In this document: one piece after another, positions 7,711 to 15,504 of the stretch
Layout: every line of letters begins with the position of its first letter
How positions within the stretch are numbered: position 1 is the first letter of the stretch
From: JAKIVR01 sp035933635
GTDB taxonomy: Archaea > Thermoplasmatota > Thermoplasmata > Lutacidiplasmatales > UBA184
Direction of reading: 5' to 3'
NCBI GenBank assembly: GCA_035933635.1
Contig: DASYYY010000018.1
Span: 1 to 22,694 of the forward strand
DNA length: 22,694 nt
Translations under genes and position numbers: made by a program
The notes under the pieces: model-generated
Database searches by the model: none
The model's input: the letters and a program-made list of their open reading frames with translations, nothing else
Told to the model about the DNA's origin: nothing

Positions 7711-10554
7711 GTGCCCGCACCCGACGCAGCGATCCGGATCCGCGGGGCCCGTCAGCACAATCTCCGGAACGTTTCGATCGACCTGCCCCGGAACCGGTTC
7801 ATCGTCATCACCGGCGTCTCGGGCTCGGGCAAGTCCTCGCTCGCCTTCGACACGCTCTACGCCGAGGGCCAGCGCCGGTACATCGAGAGCCTGAGCGCCT
7901 ACGCTCGCCAGTTCCTCGGGCAGATGGACAAGCCCGACGTCGATTCGATCGAGGGGCTCTCGCCGGCGATCGCCATCGAGCAGCGTGCCGGGAGCCGCAA
8001 CCCGCGCTCGACGGTCGGTACGGTCACCGAGATCTACGATTTCCTGCGGCTGCTGTTCGCGCGGATCGGCGTCCCGCATTGTCCCAACGACGGGAGCGAG
8101 ATCGCACCGCAGTCGGTCGATCGGATCGTCGAGTGGGTACAGACCCGCGCCCCCGGCGAGCGGGTCGACGTCCTCGCGCCCGTGGTGCGCGGCAAGAAGG
8201 GGGAACATCGCGAGCTCCTCGAGGGGTTCCGCCGCCAAGGGTACCGCCGGTACGTCGTCGACGGGGTCGAGGTCCGGATACCCGGCACCGAGGTCCGTCT
8301 CGAGAAGAACAAGAAGCACACCATCGACGTCGTCGTCGATACGATCACCGCGGCCGAGAGCGAGGGGGCGCGGCTCGCCGAGGCGGCGACGCTCGCCCGG
8401 CAGCTCGCCGATGGGCTCGTGTCGTTCCGCCGCCCCGACGGCTCCCGCGAGCTGTTCTCGAGCAGTCGCGCCTGCCCGAAGTGCGGGTTCTCCATGGCCG
8501 AGCTGGAGCCCAGGATGTTCTCGTTCAACAGCCCGTTCGGCGCCTGCACCGAGTGCTCGGGCATCGGGGCGACGTTACACGCCGACCCGGACCTGATCAT
8601 CCCCGACCGATCCAAGCCGATCGGCAAGGCGATCGAGGTCTGGGGGCTGACGCCGGGGCACGCCTCGCTCCAGCGGTTCGGTGACGCCTTCGGCTACGAC
8701 CCGGACGCTCCCATCTCCGAGCTCTCCGAGGAGGGCTGGAAGGCGCTGATGTTCGGCAATCAGCGCCCGCGCACCCGAGGCCCGCGCTCTCCGGCCGATT
8801 GGTGGATGGGCGGTTGGGCGACCGAGGGCCTGGTCTACGCCGTCGAGCGCCGCTGGAAGCAGACCAAGGGCGAGAGCACCAAGGAGTACTACCTCGGTTT
8901 CATGACCTTCACCCCGTGCCGCTCGTGCAAAGGCCGGCGGCTCAAGCCGGAGTGCCTGGCCGTCACGGTGCTCGGGCGCTCCATCGCCGACATCGCGGCG
9001 ATGGCCGTGGCCGACGCGCTCGAGCTGTTCCAGGAGCTGACCCTCAGCCCCAAGGACGAGGTCATCGTCGGACAGGTGGTCAAGGAGATTCGGTCGCGGC
9101 TGGGGTTCCTGTCGAGCGTGGGCCTGACCTACCTGACCCTGGACCGTGCGGCGGCGACCCTCTCGGGAGGCGAGTCCGAACGTATCGCCCTCGCCACGCA
9201 GATCGGCAGTGGGCTGGTCGGGGTGCTGTACATCCTGGACGAGCCCTCGATCGGGCTCCACCCCCGTGACCATTCCCGTCTACTGGCGACGCTCGAGAAG
9301 CTGAGGGACCTGGGCAACACGCTGCTCGTCGTCGAGCACGACGAGGCGACGATGCGCGCCGCCGACTGGTTGATCGATCTCGGGCCGGGCGCGGGAGTTC
9401 ACGGCGGCGAGGTGTTGTTCAACGGCCCCGCGAACGAGGTCACGCGCGCCCCCCGGTCGATCACGGGGGACTTCCTCTCCGGACGGCGCATGATCCCGGT
9501 CCCCGCCGAGCGCGGGCGTCCGGGCGACCGGTGGCTCGTCATCCACGGTCCCCGCGAGAACAACCTCAAGGGCGAGAAGGTGCGCGTTCCGCTCGGCACC
9601 CTCACCGTCGTCTCCGGCGTCTCCGGTAGCGGAAAGTCGACGCTGGTCCAGGAGATCCTCTACCGTGCCATACGGCGCCACTTGGGGCTCGGACGGGAGA
9701 TCCCGGGCAAGCACGAGTTCATCGAGGGGATCGACCAGATCGACCGGGTCCTCCTCATCGACCAGGCCCCGATCGGCCGGACCCCCCGCAGCAACCCGGC
9801 GACCTACACCGGGCTGATGACTCCGTTCCGCGAGCTGTTCTCCAGCCTGCCCGAGGCCAAGGCCCGCGGGTTCTCGCCCGGCCGGTTCAGCTTCAATGTC
9901 GCCGGGGGCCGCTGCGAGGCCTGCGAGGGCGACGGCGTGCTCTCCTACGAGATGCACTTCCTGCCCGACGTCCACGTGGTCTGCGAGGAATGCCACGGCA
10001 AGCGGTTCAACAAGGAGACCCTCGAGGTCACGTTCAAGGGCAAGTCGATCGCCGACGTGCTCGCGATGACCGTCGACGAGGCGCTCGGCTTCTTCGAGCA
10101 CCACCGCCGCCTCCAATCGCGCCTCCAGCTGCTGAGCGACGTCGGGCTCGGCTACATCCAGCTCGGCCAGAGCGCGACGACGCTCTCCGGTGGCGAGGCC
10201 CAGCGGATCAAGATCGCCTTCGAGCTCGGCAAGAGCCCGACCGGTCGCACGCTCTACCTGCTCGATGAGCCGACGACCGGACTCCACTTCGCCGACGTCG
10301 ACCGGCTGCTGCAGGTGCTCTACCGGCTCCGCGAAGGGGGCAACACCGTCGTCGTCATCGAGCACAACCTCGACGTGCTCAAGTGCGCCGACTGGGTCAT
10401 CGACCTGGGCCCCGAGGGGGGCCCCGCCGGCGGACACGTGGTCGTGGCCGGGCCGCCCGAGGAGGTCGCCGGGCGCGCGCGCTCGCACACGGGCAAGTTC
10501 CTCGCCCCGCTCCTCGCCCCCCGGGAGGTCCCCGCCCGGACCGCCCGTCGATGA
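7711..10554 (+). CDS. uvrA: UvrABC excinuclease subunit A
   Basis: This is the damage-sensing ATPase of nucleotide excision repair. It is full length (947 residues) with both ABC ATPase modules. The first has Walker A GVSGSGKSS, signature LSGGESERIAL and Walker B YILDEPSIGLH. The second has Walker A GVSGSGKST, signature LSGGEAQRIKI and Walker B YLLDEPTTGLH. The cysteine pairs of the zinc modules are intact: CPKC...CTEC, CRSC, and CEAC...CEEC in the second half. The conserved YIESLSAYARQFLGQM block follows the first Walker A. The start is a GTG with a strong ribosome binding site. UvrABC in archaea is generally regarded as acquired from bacteria, though base composition here matches the neighbours. 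The stop overlaps the uvrC start (ATGA). No uvrB lies in the window. Confidence 0.98.
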   Translation: MPAPDAAIRIRGARQHNLRNVSIDLPRNRFIVITGVSGSGKSSLAFDTLYAEGQRRYIESLSAYARQFLGQMDKPDVDSIEGLSPAIAIEQRAGSRNPRSTVGTVTEIYDFLRLLFARIGVPHCPNDGSEIAPQSVDRIVEWVQTRAPGERVDVLAPVVRGKKGEHRELLEGFRRQGYRRYVVDGVEVRIPGTEVRLEKNKKHTIDVVVDTITAAESEGARLAEAATLARQLADGLVSFRRPDGSRELFSSSRACPKCGFSMAELEPRMFSFNSPFGACTECSGIGATLHADPDLIIPDRSKPIGKAIEVWGLTPGHASLQRFGDAFGYDPDAPISELSEEGWKALMFGNQRPRTRGPRSPADWWMGGWATEGLVYAVERRWKQTKGESTKEYYLGFMTFTPCRSCKGRRLKPECLAVTVLGRSIADIAAMAVADALELFQELTLSPKDEVIVGQVVKEIRSRLGFLSSVGLTYLTLDRAAATLSGGESERIALATQIGSGLVGVLYILDEPSIGLHPRDHSRLLATLEKLRDLGNTLLVVEHDEATMRAADWLIDLGPGAGVHGGEVLFNGPANEVTRAPRSITGDFLSGRRMIPVPAERGRPGDRWLVIHGPRENNLKGEKVRVPLGTLTVVSGVSGSGKSTLVQEILYRAIRRHLGLGREIPGKHEFIEGIDQIDRVLLIDQAPIGRTPRSNPATYTGLMTPFRELFSSLPEAKARGFSPGRFSFNVAGGRCEACEGDGVLSYEMHFLPDVHVVCEECHGKRFNKETLEVTFKGKSIADVLAMTVDEALGFFEHHRRLQSRLQLLSDVGLGYIQLGQSATTLSGGEAQRIKIAFELGKSPTGRTLYLLDEPTTGLHFADVDRLLQVLYRLREGGNTVVVIEHNLDVLKCADWVIDLGPEGGPAGGHVVVAGPPEEVAGRARSHTGKFLAPLLAPREVPARTARR

Positions 10555-12263
10555 GCGCGCCGGAACTCCCCGGATTCCTGCCCGCCAGCCGCCTCGCCGC
10601 GCTGTTGGGGACGCCGCTCGGCGGGGGCCCGCGCGGGCCGGGGGTCTACCTGTTCCGCGACGGCCGCGGCGAGGTCCTCTACGTCGGCAAGGCCCGAAGC
10701 CTGCGACGCCGCGTGCTCGACCATCTCCACGTCCGGGTCGAGAAGGACGGGTCGATCGTCGGGCAGAGCTCCTCGGTCGAGTTCGTCCCGACGGTCAGCG
10801 AGCGCGAGGCGCTCCTGCTCGAGGCGAACCTCATCAAGCAGTACCAGCCGACCTACAACACGCTGCTCAAGGACGACCGCAGCTACCCCTACCTCGCCGT
10901 CACCGTGGGGGAAGAGTGGCCGCGGATCCTGTTCGTCCGCCGCCCCCGGCGCGGACGCAAGAACGTCCTGTTCGGCCCCTACACCAGCGCGGCGGAGGCG
11001 CGCGGCGTCGCCCAGCTGCTCGCCGAGACGTTCCAGATCCGGCGGTGCGTCACGCTGCCGCCCCGGGCCTGCCTGTACTACCATCTGAAGACGTGCAGCG
11101 CGCCCTGCATCGGAGCGGTGGGGCGCGAGGACTACGACCGTAGCGTCCGTCGCGCCATCGAGGTGCTCCGGGGCGACTCCGCCGCGGTCCGTCCCACCGT
11201 CGAGGCGGACATGGCGCGGGCCGTCCGGGCCCAGGAGTTCGAGCGCGCCGCGCTCCTGCGCGATGCGCTCCGCGGCCTCGACGCGCTCTCCGAGCGCCAA
11301 CACGTCGTCGGTCCGGGGAGCCGGGCCGTCGACGTCCTCGCGCTGGTCTTTCCGCGGGATCCCTCGGTGCTGCGCGTCGCGGTGGGGCTGCTGCGGGTCG
11401 AAGAGGGCGAGGTCCGCCGGACCGAGCCGCACCTCCTGGGCATCCCCGCCTCCGACCCGCCCGAGGCGGGCGAGCTGCTGCGACAGTTCCTCGTGCAGTA
11501 CTACGGTCACCGGACCGACCGGCCCTCCCGGCTCGTGATCGCCGGACCCCGCCCCGCCGGCGCGGACGAGGCGATCGACTGGCTCGAACGCGAGCAGGGC
11601 ATCCCGGTCAAGTTCCGACCGACAGGCCGGTTCCGGGCGCTGAGCCATCTCGCCGAGCGTCTCGCCCGCGCGCATCTCGACGCCCACATCCCGGGCGCGC
11701 CGCCGCGCGAGGTCCTCGTGGCGCTCCAGTCGCTGCTGAAGCTCCCGACCCTGCCGCGCCGCATCGAAGGGACCGACATCTCGATCTTCCAGGGCAGCGA
11801 GGCGGTCGGCTCGCTCGTCGTCTTCGAGGGCGGCAAGCCGAACAAGGACGAGTACCGCCGGTTCCGCATCCGGGGCGTCGAGGGGACCAACGACTTCGCG
11901 ATGATCGAGGAGGTCGTACGACGCCGCTACACGCGCCGGCTCGCCGACGCCGAGATCCTTCCGGACCTGTTGCTCGTCGACGGCGGCGCCGGGCAGCTCG
12001 CGTCGGCCGAACGGGCGCTGAACGACCTCGGACTGGCCGACCGGGTCCCGGCCATCGGGCTGGCCAAGCGGGAGGAGGAGGTCTACTTCCCGGACCGCGC
12101 CGAGCCGCTGAAGGCGAACCCGAACTCGGCGCCGCTGTTGCTGCTGCGGGCGGTACGCGACGAAGCCCATCGGTTCGCCGTGACCTACCACCGCAAGCGG
12201 CGCTCGATGCGGCTCCGCAGCGAGGTCGAGCGGGCCGTCCGGGCCTCGACCCGCGCCGGTTGA
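10551..12263 (+). CDS. uvrC: UvrABC excinuclease subunit C, lacking the C-terminal HhH domain
   Basis: This dual-incision nuclease has 570 residues. The N-terminal GIY-YIG domain is clear (GVYLFRDGRGEVLYVGKA, residues about 27-50). Cysteines 166, 174, 182 and 186 (RRC...AC...TCSAPC) match the region that binds an iron-sulfur cluster in E. coli UvrC. The UVR motif (AVRAQEFERAALLRDAL) follows. The RNase H-like nuclease has DIS (Asp409), LLLVDGGAGQL (Asp477) and RDEAHRFAVTYHR (His540). The protein then stops about 30 residues later, with no tandem helix-hairpin-helix domain, which UvrC normally carries at its end. No GIG-type hairpin is readable downstream in other frames, so a simple frameshift is unlikely. 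Its ATG overlaps the uvrA stop, so translation is coupled. Confidence 0.95.
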   Translation: MSAPELPGFLPASRLAALLGTPLGGGPRGPGVYLFRDGRGEVLYVGKARSLRRRVLDHLHVRVEKDGSIVGQSSSVEFVPTVSEREALLLEANLIKQYQPTYNTLLKDDRSYPYLAVTVGEEWPRILFVRRPRRGRKNVLFGPYTSAAEARGVAQLLAETFQIRRCVTLPPRACLYYHLKTCSAPCIGAVGREDYDRSVRRAIEVLRGDSAAVRPTVEADMARAVRAQEFERAALLRDALRGLDALSERQHVVGPGSRAVDVLALVFPRDPSVLRVAVGLLRVEEGEVRRTEPHLLGIPASDPPEAGELLRQFLVQYYGHRTDRPSRLVIAGPRPAGADEAIDWLEREQGIPVKFRPTGRFRALSHLAERLARAHLDAHIPGAPPREVLVALQSLLKLPTLPRRIEGTDISIFQGSEAVGSLVVFEGGKPNKDEYRRFRIRGVEGTNDFAMIEEVVRRRYTRRLADAEILPDLLLVDGGAGQLASAERALNDLGLADRVPAIGLAKREEEVYFPDRAEPLKANPNSAPLLLLRAVRDEAHRFAVTYHRKRRSMRLRSEVERAVRASTRAG

Positions 12264-12327
12264 GCGTCGGTTACGGCGCGTACGATGCAACGGGCGCAAG
12301 TGTCGAGTTTTCGGCTCCAACACCGGC

Positions 12328-12335
12328 GTTTAAGA
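12328..12335 (+). promoter_or_regulatory. Putative TATA box ahead of the structured leader RNA
   Basis: GTTTAAGA is the same core as the element at 663. The downstream G-run at 12356-12361 is 22-27 bases away, so transcription would start at the foot of the RNA helix described next. Confidence 0.55.
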
Positions 12336-12355
12336 GCCGTTCCACGCACGTTGTC

Positions 12356-12447
12356 GGGGGGTCGAGCACCAAAACCTCGCCGAAAGTGACCGCTTTGAAC
12401 TCCTCCCTCCGGGTGGGAGCCGTTTCGGAGCGCGTGCGTCGACCCCC
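12356..12447 (+). ncRNA. Candidate structured RNA or 5' leader of unknown class
   Basis: The predicted transcript begins with a long closing helix. GGGGGTCGAGCAC (12357-12369) pairs with GTGC-G-TCGACCCCC (12434-12447), 13 bp with one bulged G at 12438. Inside it, CCGAAA (12380-12385) pairs with TTTCGG (12423-12428), and CTCCC (12403-12407) pairs with GGGAG (12415-12419) around a TCCGGGT loop. It is not a tRNA, 5S rRNA, SRP RNA, fluoride or TPP riboswitch by the motifs I know. It could be a free small RNA or the first domain of a roughly 190-base leader of the membrane-protein/glycosyltransferase pair. Two further hairpins follow (CCGGC/GCCGG at 12461-12474; CGACCG/CGGTCG at 12485-12490 and 12526-12531). 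Confidence 0.5.
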
Positions 12448-12545
12448 GTCTTGACCTGCCCCGGCGCACGCCGGTCCCGTCACTCGACCGTGCCGGGCCA
12501 CCGTGCTGGAGGAGCCGCCGGGGAGCGGTCGCTCGGACCGGAACG

Positions 12546-13340
12546 ATGGCAGCACGCGTGGCGCGACCTGGGGTCGCCGATGTCCCCGACGAGGTGGTCC
12601 TTCCCCTCCTCGACGAGCTGGAACGGGCGCTCATCGGCTGGAGGCACGGAAGGGCCGGTCCTGGCCCGAGCGACGGGGCGCCACCGGAGATCCCGCCCCC
12701 GCCGGCCGAGATCCTCCCGGAACCGACCGCGGGCGCGAGGGTGTCGCCGTACCTCGAGGAGCGTCTTGCGCGCGCTCGGCGCGATGCCGCTCGGCTGCAA
12801 GCGGGCGCACGGGAGCTCGCTGGCTGGGTCCAGGTCGTCGGTGTGCTCTCCGATTCCATGGCCACCGAGCTCGGCCGCGCGGTCGATGAGCTCGCGTACG
12901 CACGGGAGCGTGGCCTGATCGGGGACGGCGGTGGGACCGCGGATCCGCCATTCGGGACACGCCACGTTCGCGCGGGCACCGATTCGGGTCGCACGGGCGG
13001 ATCATGGGCGGTGGCGAGTTCCGCCGCGCCTGCGGAGGTCGAGGAGGAAGCGCCCGGCGCGGATCGGTATCGGCGCTTCACGGTCGCGGAGTACAATCGA
13101 AGCATCGGGGGGCTGAAGCGCCGCTGGCCCACGGTGGCCGTGCTCGCGGTCGTGGTCGGGGCCGTCATCAGCGCGATCCTCGTGGCGATCGCCTTCCTCT
13201 CCCACGCGCCCGAGCCGCCGGTCTGGGTCGCCGTCCTGCCGGCGGTCTGGGCGATCCCGGTTCCCTTCTTTGCCCTCGCGTTCCGAGGGACCCGCCGGAT
13301 TCTCCGACGCAATCACCTCGAGTTGGAGCCCGCCCCGTGA
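12546..13340 (+). CDS. Unknown protein with two C-terminal transmembrane helices
   Basis: I do not recognise this 264-residue protein. Residues 1-50 are helical and then Gly/Pro-rich, and about 51-65 are a Pro-rich linker. About 66-125 is a long Ala/Arg/Leu-rich helical segment (SPYLEERLARARRDAARLQ) with coiled-coil character. A disordered Gly/Ser/Ala stretch follows. Two membrane helices lie at about 194-221 and 225-249, and the tail is short and basic. No signal peptide or Cys motif is seen. The ATG is the only usable start, because the frame is closed by a TGA at 12396 and has no ATG, GTG or TTG between. Its stop overlaps the glycosyltransferase start (GTGA), so the two are probably made together. 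It may anchor or regulate that enzyme; this is inference. Confidence 0.75.
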   Translation: MAARVARPGVADVPDEVVLPLLDELERALIGWRHGRAGPGPSDGAPPEIPPPPAEILPEPTAGARVSPYLEERLARARRDAARLQAGARELAGWVQVVGVLSDSMATELGRAVDELAYARERGLIGDGGGTADPPFGTRHVRAGTDSGRTGGSWAVASSAAPAEVEEEAPGADRYRRFTVAEYNRSIGGLKRRWPTVAVLAVVVGAVISAILVAIAFLSHAPEPPVWVAVLPAVWAIPVPFFALAFRGTRRILRRNHLELEPAP

Positions 13341-14548
13341 CCGTCCCCACCGTGCTTTTCCAACTCACCGCGGTCGGTCGGAATCCGAGGGCCCTCGATG
13401 AATCGGTCCGGTCGGTGCTCTACTGGACCAGGAACACTCCGCGGCTCTCGTACCGGTACCGGATCTGGGTAGTCATCGAGCCCGAGGGGTACGAGAGCGC
13501 CCCCGCGAGCTACGCGGCGCTCCGGGCCGACGGGGTCGAAGTGCTGGTGGTCCCCCGCGAGTACCGAACCCGATGTGGGGCGGTCGGCAAGGCTCGAGCG
13601 CTCACGTTCGCTTCGGAACGGCGCCGCCGTCTCGGGCTCTCGGCCCCGACGGTCTGGGTGTACCACCAGGACGAGGAGACCTCGGTGGGCCAGGATACCC
13701 TCGCCGGCCTGTCGGAGTTCGTCGACCGTGGCGAGCATCTCGTCGGTACCGGCATCATCCTCTATCCGCTCGACTGGGCCGGGGGGCCCAGCCACGTCCA
13801 GGAGCTGGTCCGATCCTTCGACGACCTGCGGGTCCTGGATTCGATGACCGAGCCCGGCAATCCCACGACGGGCTTCCACGGGTCCCATTTCGTCGTGCGC
13901 GCCGATGCGGAGGATGCGGTCGGCTGGGATGCGGCGGGGTATGCCCCCGCCGAGGATTTGCTGTTCGAGATGCGGTTGCGCGCCCGATTCGGAGCGGTCT
14001 TCGGTGTGCTCAAGGGGTTCGCCTACGAGAAGGCCGCGTTCTCGATGCACGACCAGCTGCGGCAACGCCGGCGCTGGGCCCACGGCGTGCTCCACTCGCT
14101 GGGTCGCACGACCTCGGCCGGCTGGCGTCGGAGATTGAGCGTCGGGTATTGCGCGCTCTCGTGGTTCTCGGCGCTCCCCTCGATCGCGGTCCTCCTCGCG
14201 AGCGCGGTTCTCCATTACGGTCCCGTGCTCGAGATCACCGGCTTCTTCACGGGGTTCGTCTGGGTCTCCATGGTCCTGGGATACGTCGAGGGGCTCCGGC
14301 TCCACCGTCGATATCTCCCCGGACGGGTCGGCGGGGTCCGATTCGTCGTCTGGGGCGTCGTCGGGGCCCTCGTCGACGTGCTCGCTCCGTGGGTCGCGCT
14401 CCTGACGAGACCGTCCCGGTCGGACTTCATCCGCAAGGACCGAACGCTCGAGGCGGCGGAAACCCGTGGTGTTCACGGCGCGTCGAGCTTCGCCTCCGGC
14501 TTCGGCGGAGGCGCCACCGGACCGGCGTCGTCGGGTCTGATGCGCTGA
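13337..14548 (+). CDS. Membrane family 2 glycosyltransferase, Egghead-like
   Basis: This 403-residue protein has a cytosolic GT-A domain and membrane helices. Residues 110-115 (HQDEET) look like the DxD-type metal and nucleotide-sugar site and resemble the DEET motif of the Egghead/BRE-3 beta-mannosyltransferase group. A later E-D acid pair lies in PAEDLLFEMRLR. The QRRRW motif (243-247) is the acceptor-binding signature of processive and synthase-like GT2 enzymes. Three to four hydrophobic segments follow (ALPSIAVLLASAV, FFTGFVWVSMVLGYV, VVGALVDVLAPWVALL). The start is the GTG overlapping the upstream stop. It probably builds a surface glycan or glycolipid. Sugar donor and acceptor cannot be told from sequence. 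It ends 40 bases from the convergent psmA. Confidence 0.85.
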   Translation: MTVPTVLFQLTAVGRNPRALDESVRSVLYWTRNTPRLSYRYRIWVVIEPEGYESAPASYAALRADGVEVLVVPREYRTRCGAVGKARALTFASERRRRLGLSAPTVWVYHQDEETSVGQDTLAGLSEFVDRGEHLVGTGIILYPLDWAGGPSHVQELVRSFDDLRVLDSMTEPGNPTTGFHGSHFVVRADAEDAVGWDAAGYAPAEDLLFEMRLRARFGAVFGVLKGFAYEKAAFSMHDQLRQRRRWAHGVLHSLGRTTSAGWRRRLSVGYCALSWFSALPSIAVLLASAVLHYGPVLEITGFFTGFVWVSMVLGYVEGLRLHRRYLPGRVGGVRFVVWGVVGALVDVLAPWVALLTRPSRSDFIRKDRTLEAAETRGVHGASSFASGFGGGATGPASSGLMR

Positions 14549-14588
14549 CCGACGCGAGCGCGGTGAACGAGATCCCCGGGCAGCGGGC

Positions 14589-15350
14589 TCAGCTGCGCTT
14601 GGCCGCGCCGCGTTCGGGTTGGCCGATGAACGGCATGCCGCTGACGCGGCGCGCGACCTCGGCGCTGGTCATCCGGCGGAGCTCGGCGTCGGCCTCGAGG
14701 ATGGCGATGTCGAGCGCCTCGGCCGGGAACGGTGTCGGAGAACCCTCGGCGACCGCCTGGACGGCGAGCTTGAACGCGGTCTCCTCGTTGCGCGATTCGG
14801 GCAGCTTCTCCTCGAGGAAGTCCGCGACCTGGCGGCGGTTGCGGCCGATGGCGTAGGCCTTCCAGCCGATCGTCGCGCCGCTCGGGTCGAGCTCGATGAG
14901 CTCGGGCTTGTGCGAGTTGAACCCACCGAGCAGGAGCGACACGGCGAACGGTCGTGTCCCGCCGAACTGGGTGAACTGCTGCAAGTGCGTGCCGAGGGCG
15001 CCGGCGAGCAGCGGCAGCGGGATCGTTTCACCGAAGGTGATCTTGTATCGCTGCGCCTCCAGGCGCAGGAAATCGACCAGCACGCGGGAGTCCGCGATGA
15101 GACCGGCGGTCACGCAGCCCAGGCCGCGGTCCAATGCGAAGCTCTTCTCGATCGACCCGGACTCGGCGAGCTGGCTCACCGGGAGGTTGCGGTAGGCGAC
15201 GAAGACGATCCCGTCGTTGTAGGACAGGGCGACGGCGGTCCCGCCCATCTGGATCGCCTGCAGGGCGTACTCGACCTGGAAGAGCCGGCCGTCGGGCGAG
15301 AAGACGGTACTGGCCCGGTCGTAAGCCATCTGGCCCGGTTGCATCTCCAT
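14589..15350 (-). CDS. psmA: 20S proteasome alpha subunit
   Basis: The alpha subunit forms the gated outer rings of the archaeal 20S proteasome. The 253-residue product begins MEMQPGQMAYDRASTVFSPD. It contains the alpha signature FSPDGRLFQVEYALQAI at residues 17-33, covering the H0 helix and gate region, followed by the proteasome fold (GLGCVTAGLIADSRVLVDF; GATIGWKAYAIGRN). The frame runs further upstream, but that extension has no proteasome similarity, so the ATG at 15350 is chosen. A GAGGA ribosome-binding-like sequence lies a few bases upstream. The beta subunit is not in the window. It is divergent from the radical SAM gene across 154 bases and convergent with the glycosyltransferase. 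Confidence 0.97.
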   Translation of the reverse strand: MEMQPGQMAYDRASTVFSPDGRLFQVEYALQAIQMGGTAVALSYNDGIVFVAYRNLPVSQLAESGSIEKSFALDRGLGCVTAGLIADSRVLVDFLRLEAQRYKITFGETIPLPLLAGALGTHLQQFTQFGGTRPFAVSLLLGGFNSHKPELIELDPSGATIGWKAYAIGRNRRQVADFLEEKLPESRNEETAFKLAVQAVAEGSPTPFPAEALDIAILEADAELRRMTSAEVARRVSGMPFIGQPERGAAKRS

Positions 15351-15385
15351 CCGTGAGTTCCTCGAACGGGCGCGCCGAACATCGG

Positions 15386-15396
15386 GGGGGATTTGA
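15386..15396 (-). promoter_or_regulatory. Weak TATA-like element for psmA
   Basis: GGTTCAAATCC on the minus strand is the most AT-rich site in the divergent spacer. It lies about 40 bases before the psmA ATG, predicting a leader of roughly 15 bases. It also resembles a tRNA T-arm, but no cloverleaf can be built around it. Confidence 0.3.
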
Positions 15397-15504
15397 ACCC
15401 TCGCCGGGCGGTCACCGGAGCGCACTCGGTGGCACCCGCGTAACGCCCGGGGCTCGGGACGACCCCGGTCGAAGCCGTTTTGGAGCCGGCCGGATGCCCG
15501 GGCC

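Noticed and set aside
12260..12454. Small plus-strand frame across the structured leader
   Set aside because: Would start inside uvrC upstream of the TATA box, and its composition gives no coding signal; the RNA-structure reading explains the region better.
14491..14513. Hairpin CGCCTCCG/CGGAGGCG near the end of the glycosyltransferase
   Set aside because: Lies inside the coding region with no T-tract; reads as Gly/Ser-rich tail codons, so a terminator call is not supported.
15381..15402. tRNA T-arm-like sequence (GGGTTCAAATCCC) on the minus strand
   Set aside because: No matching acceptor 5' strand, no anticodon loop with T33, and the T stem has a mismatch; no cloverleaf or intron-containing version could be built.
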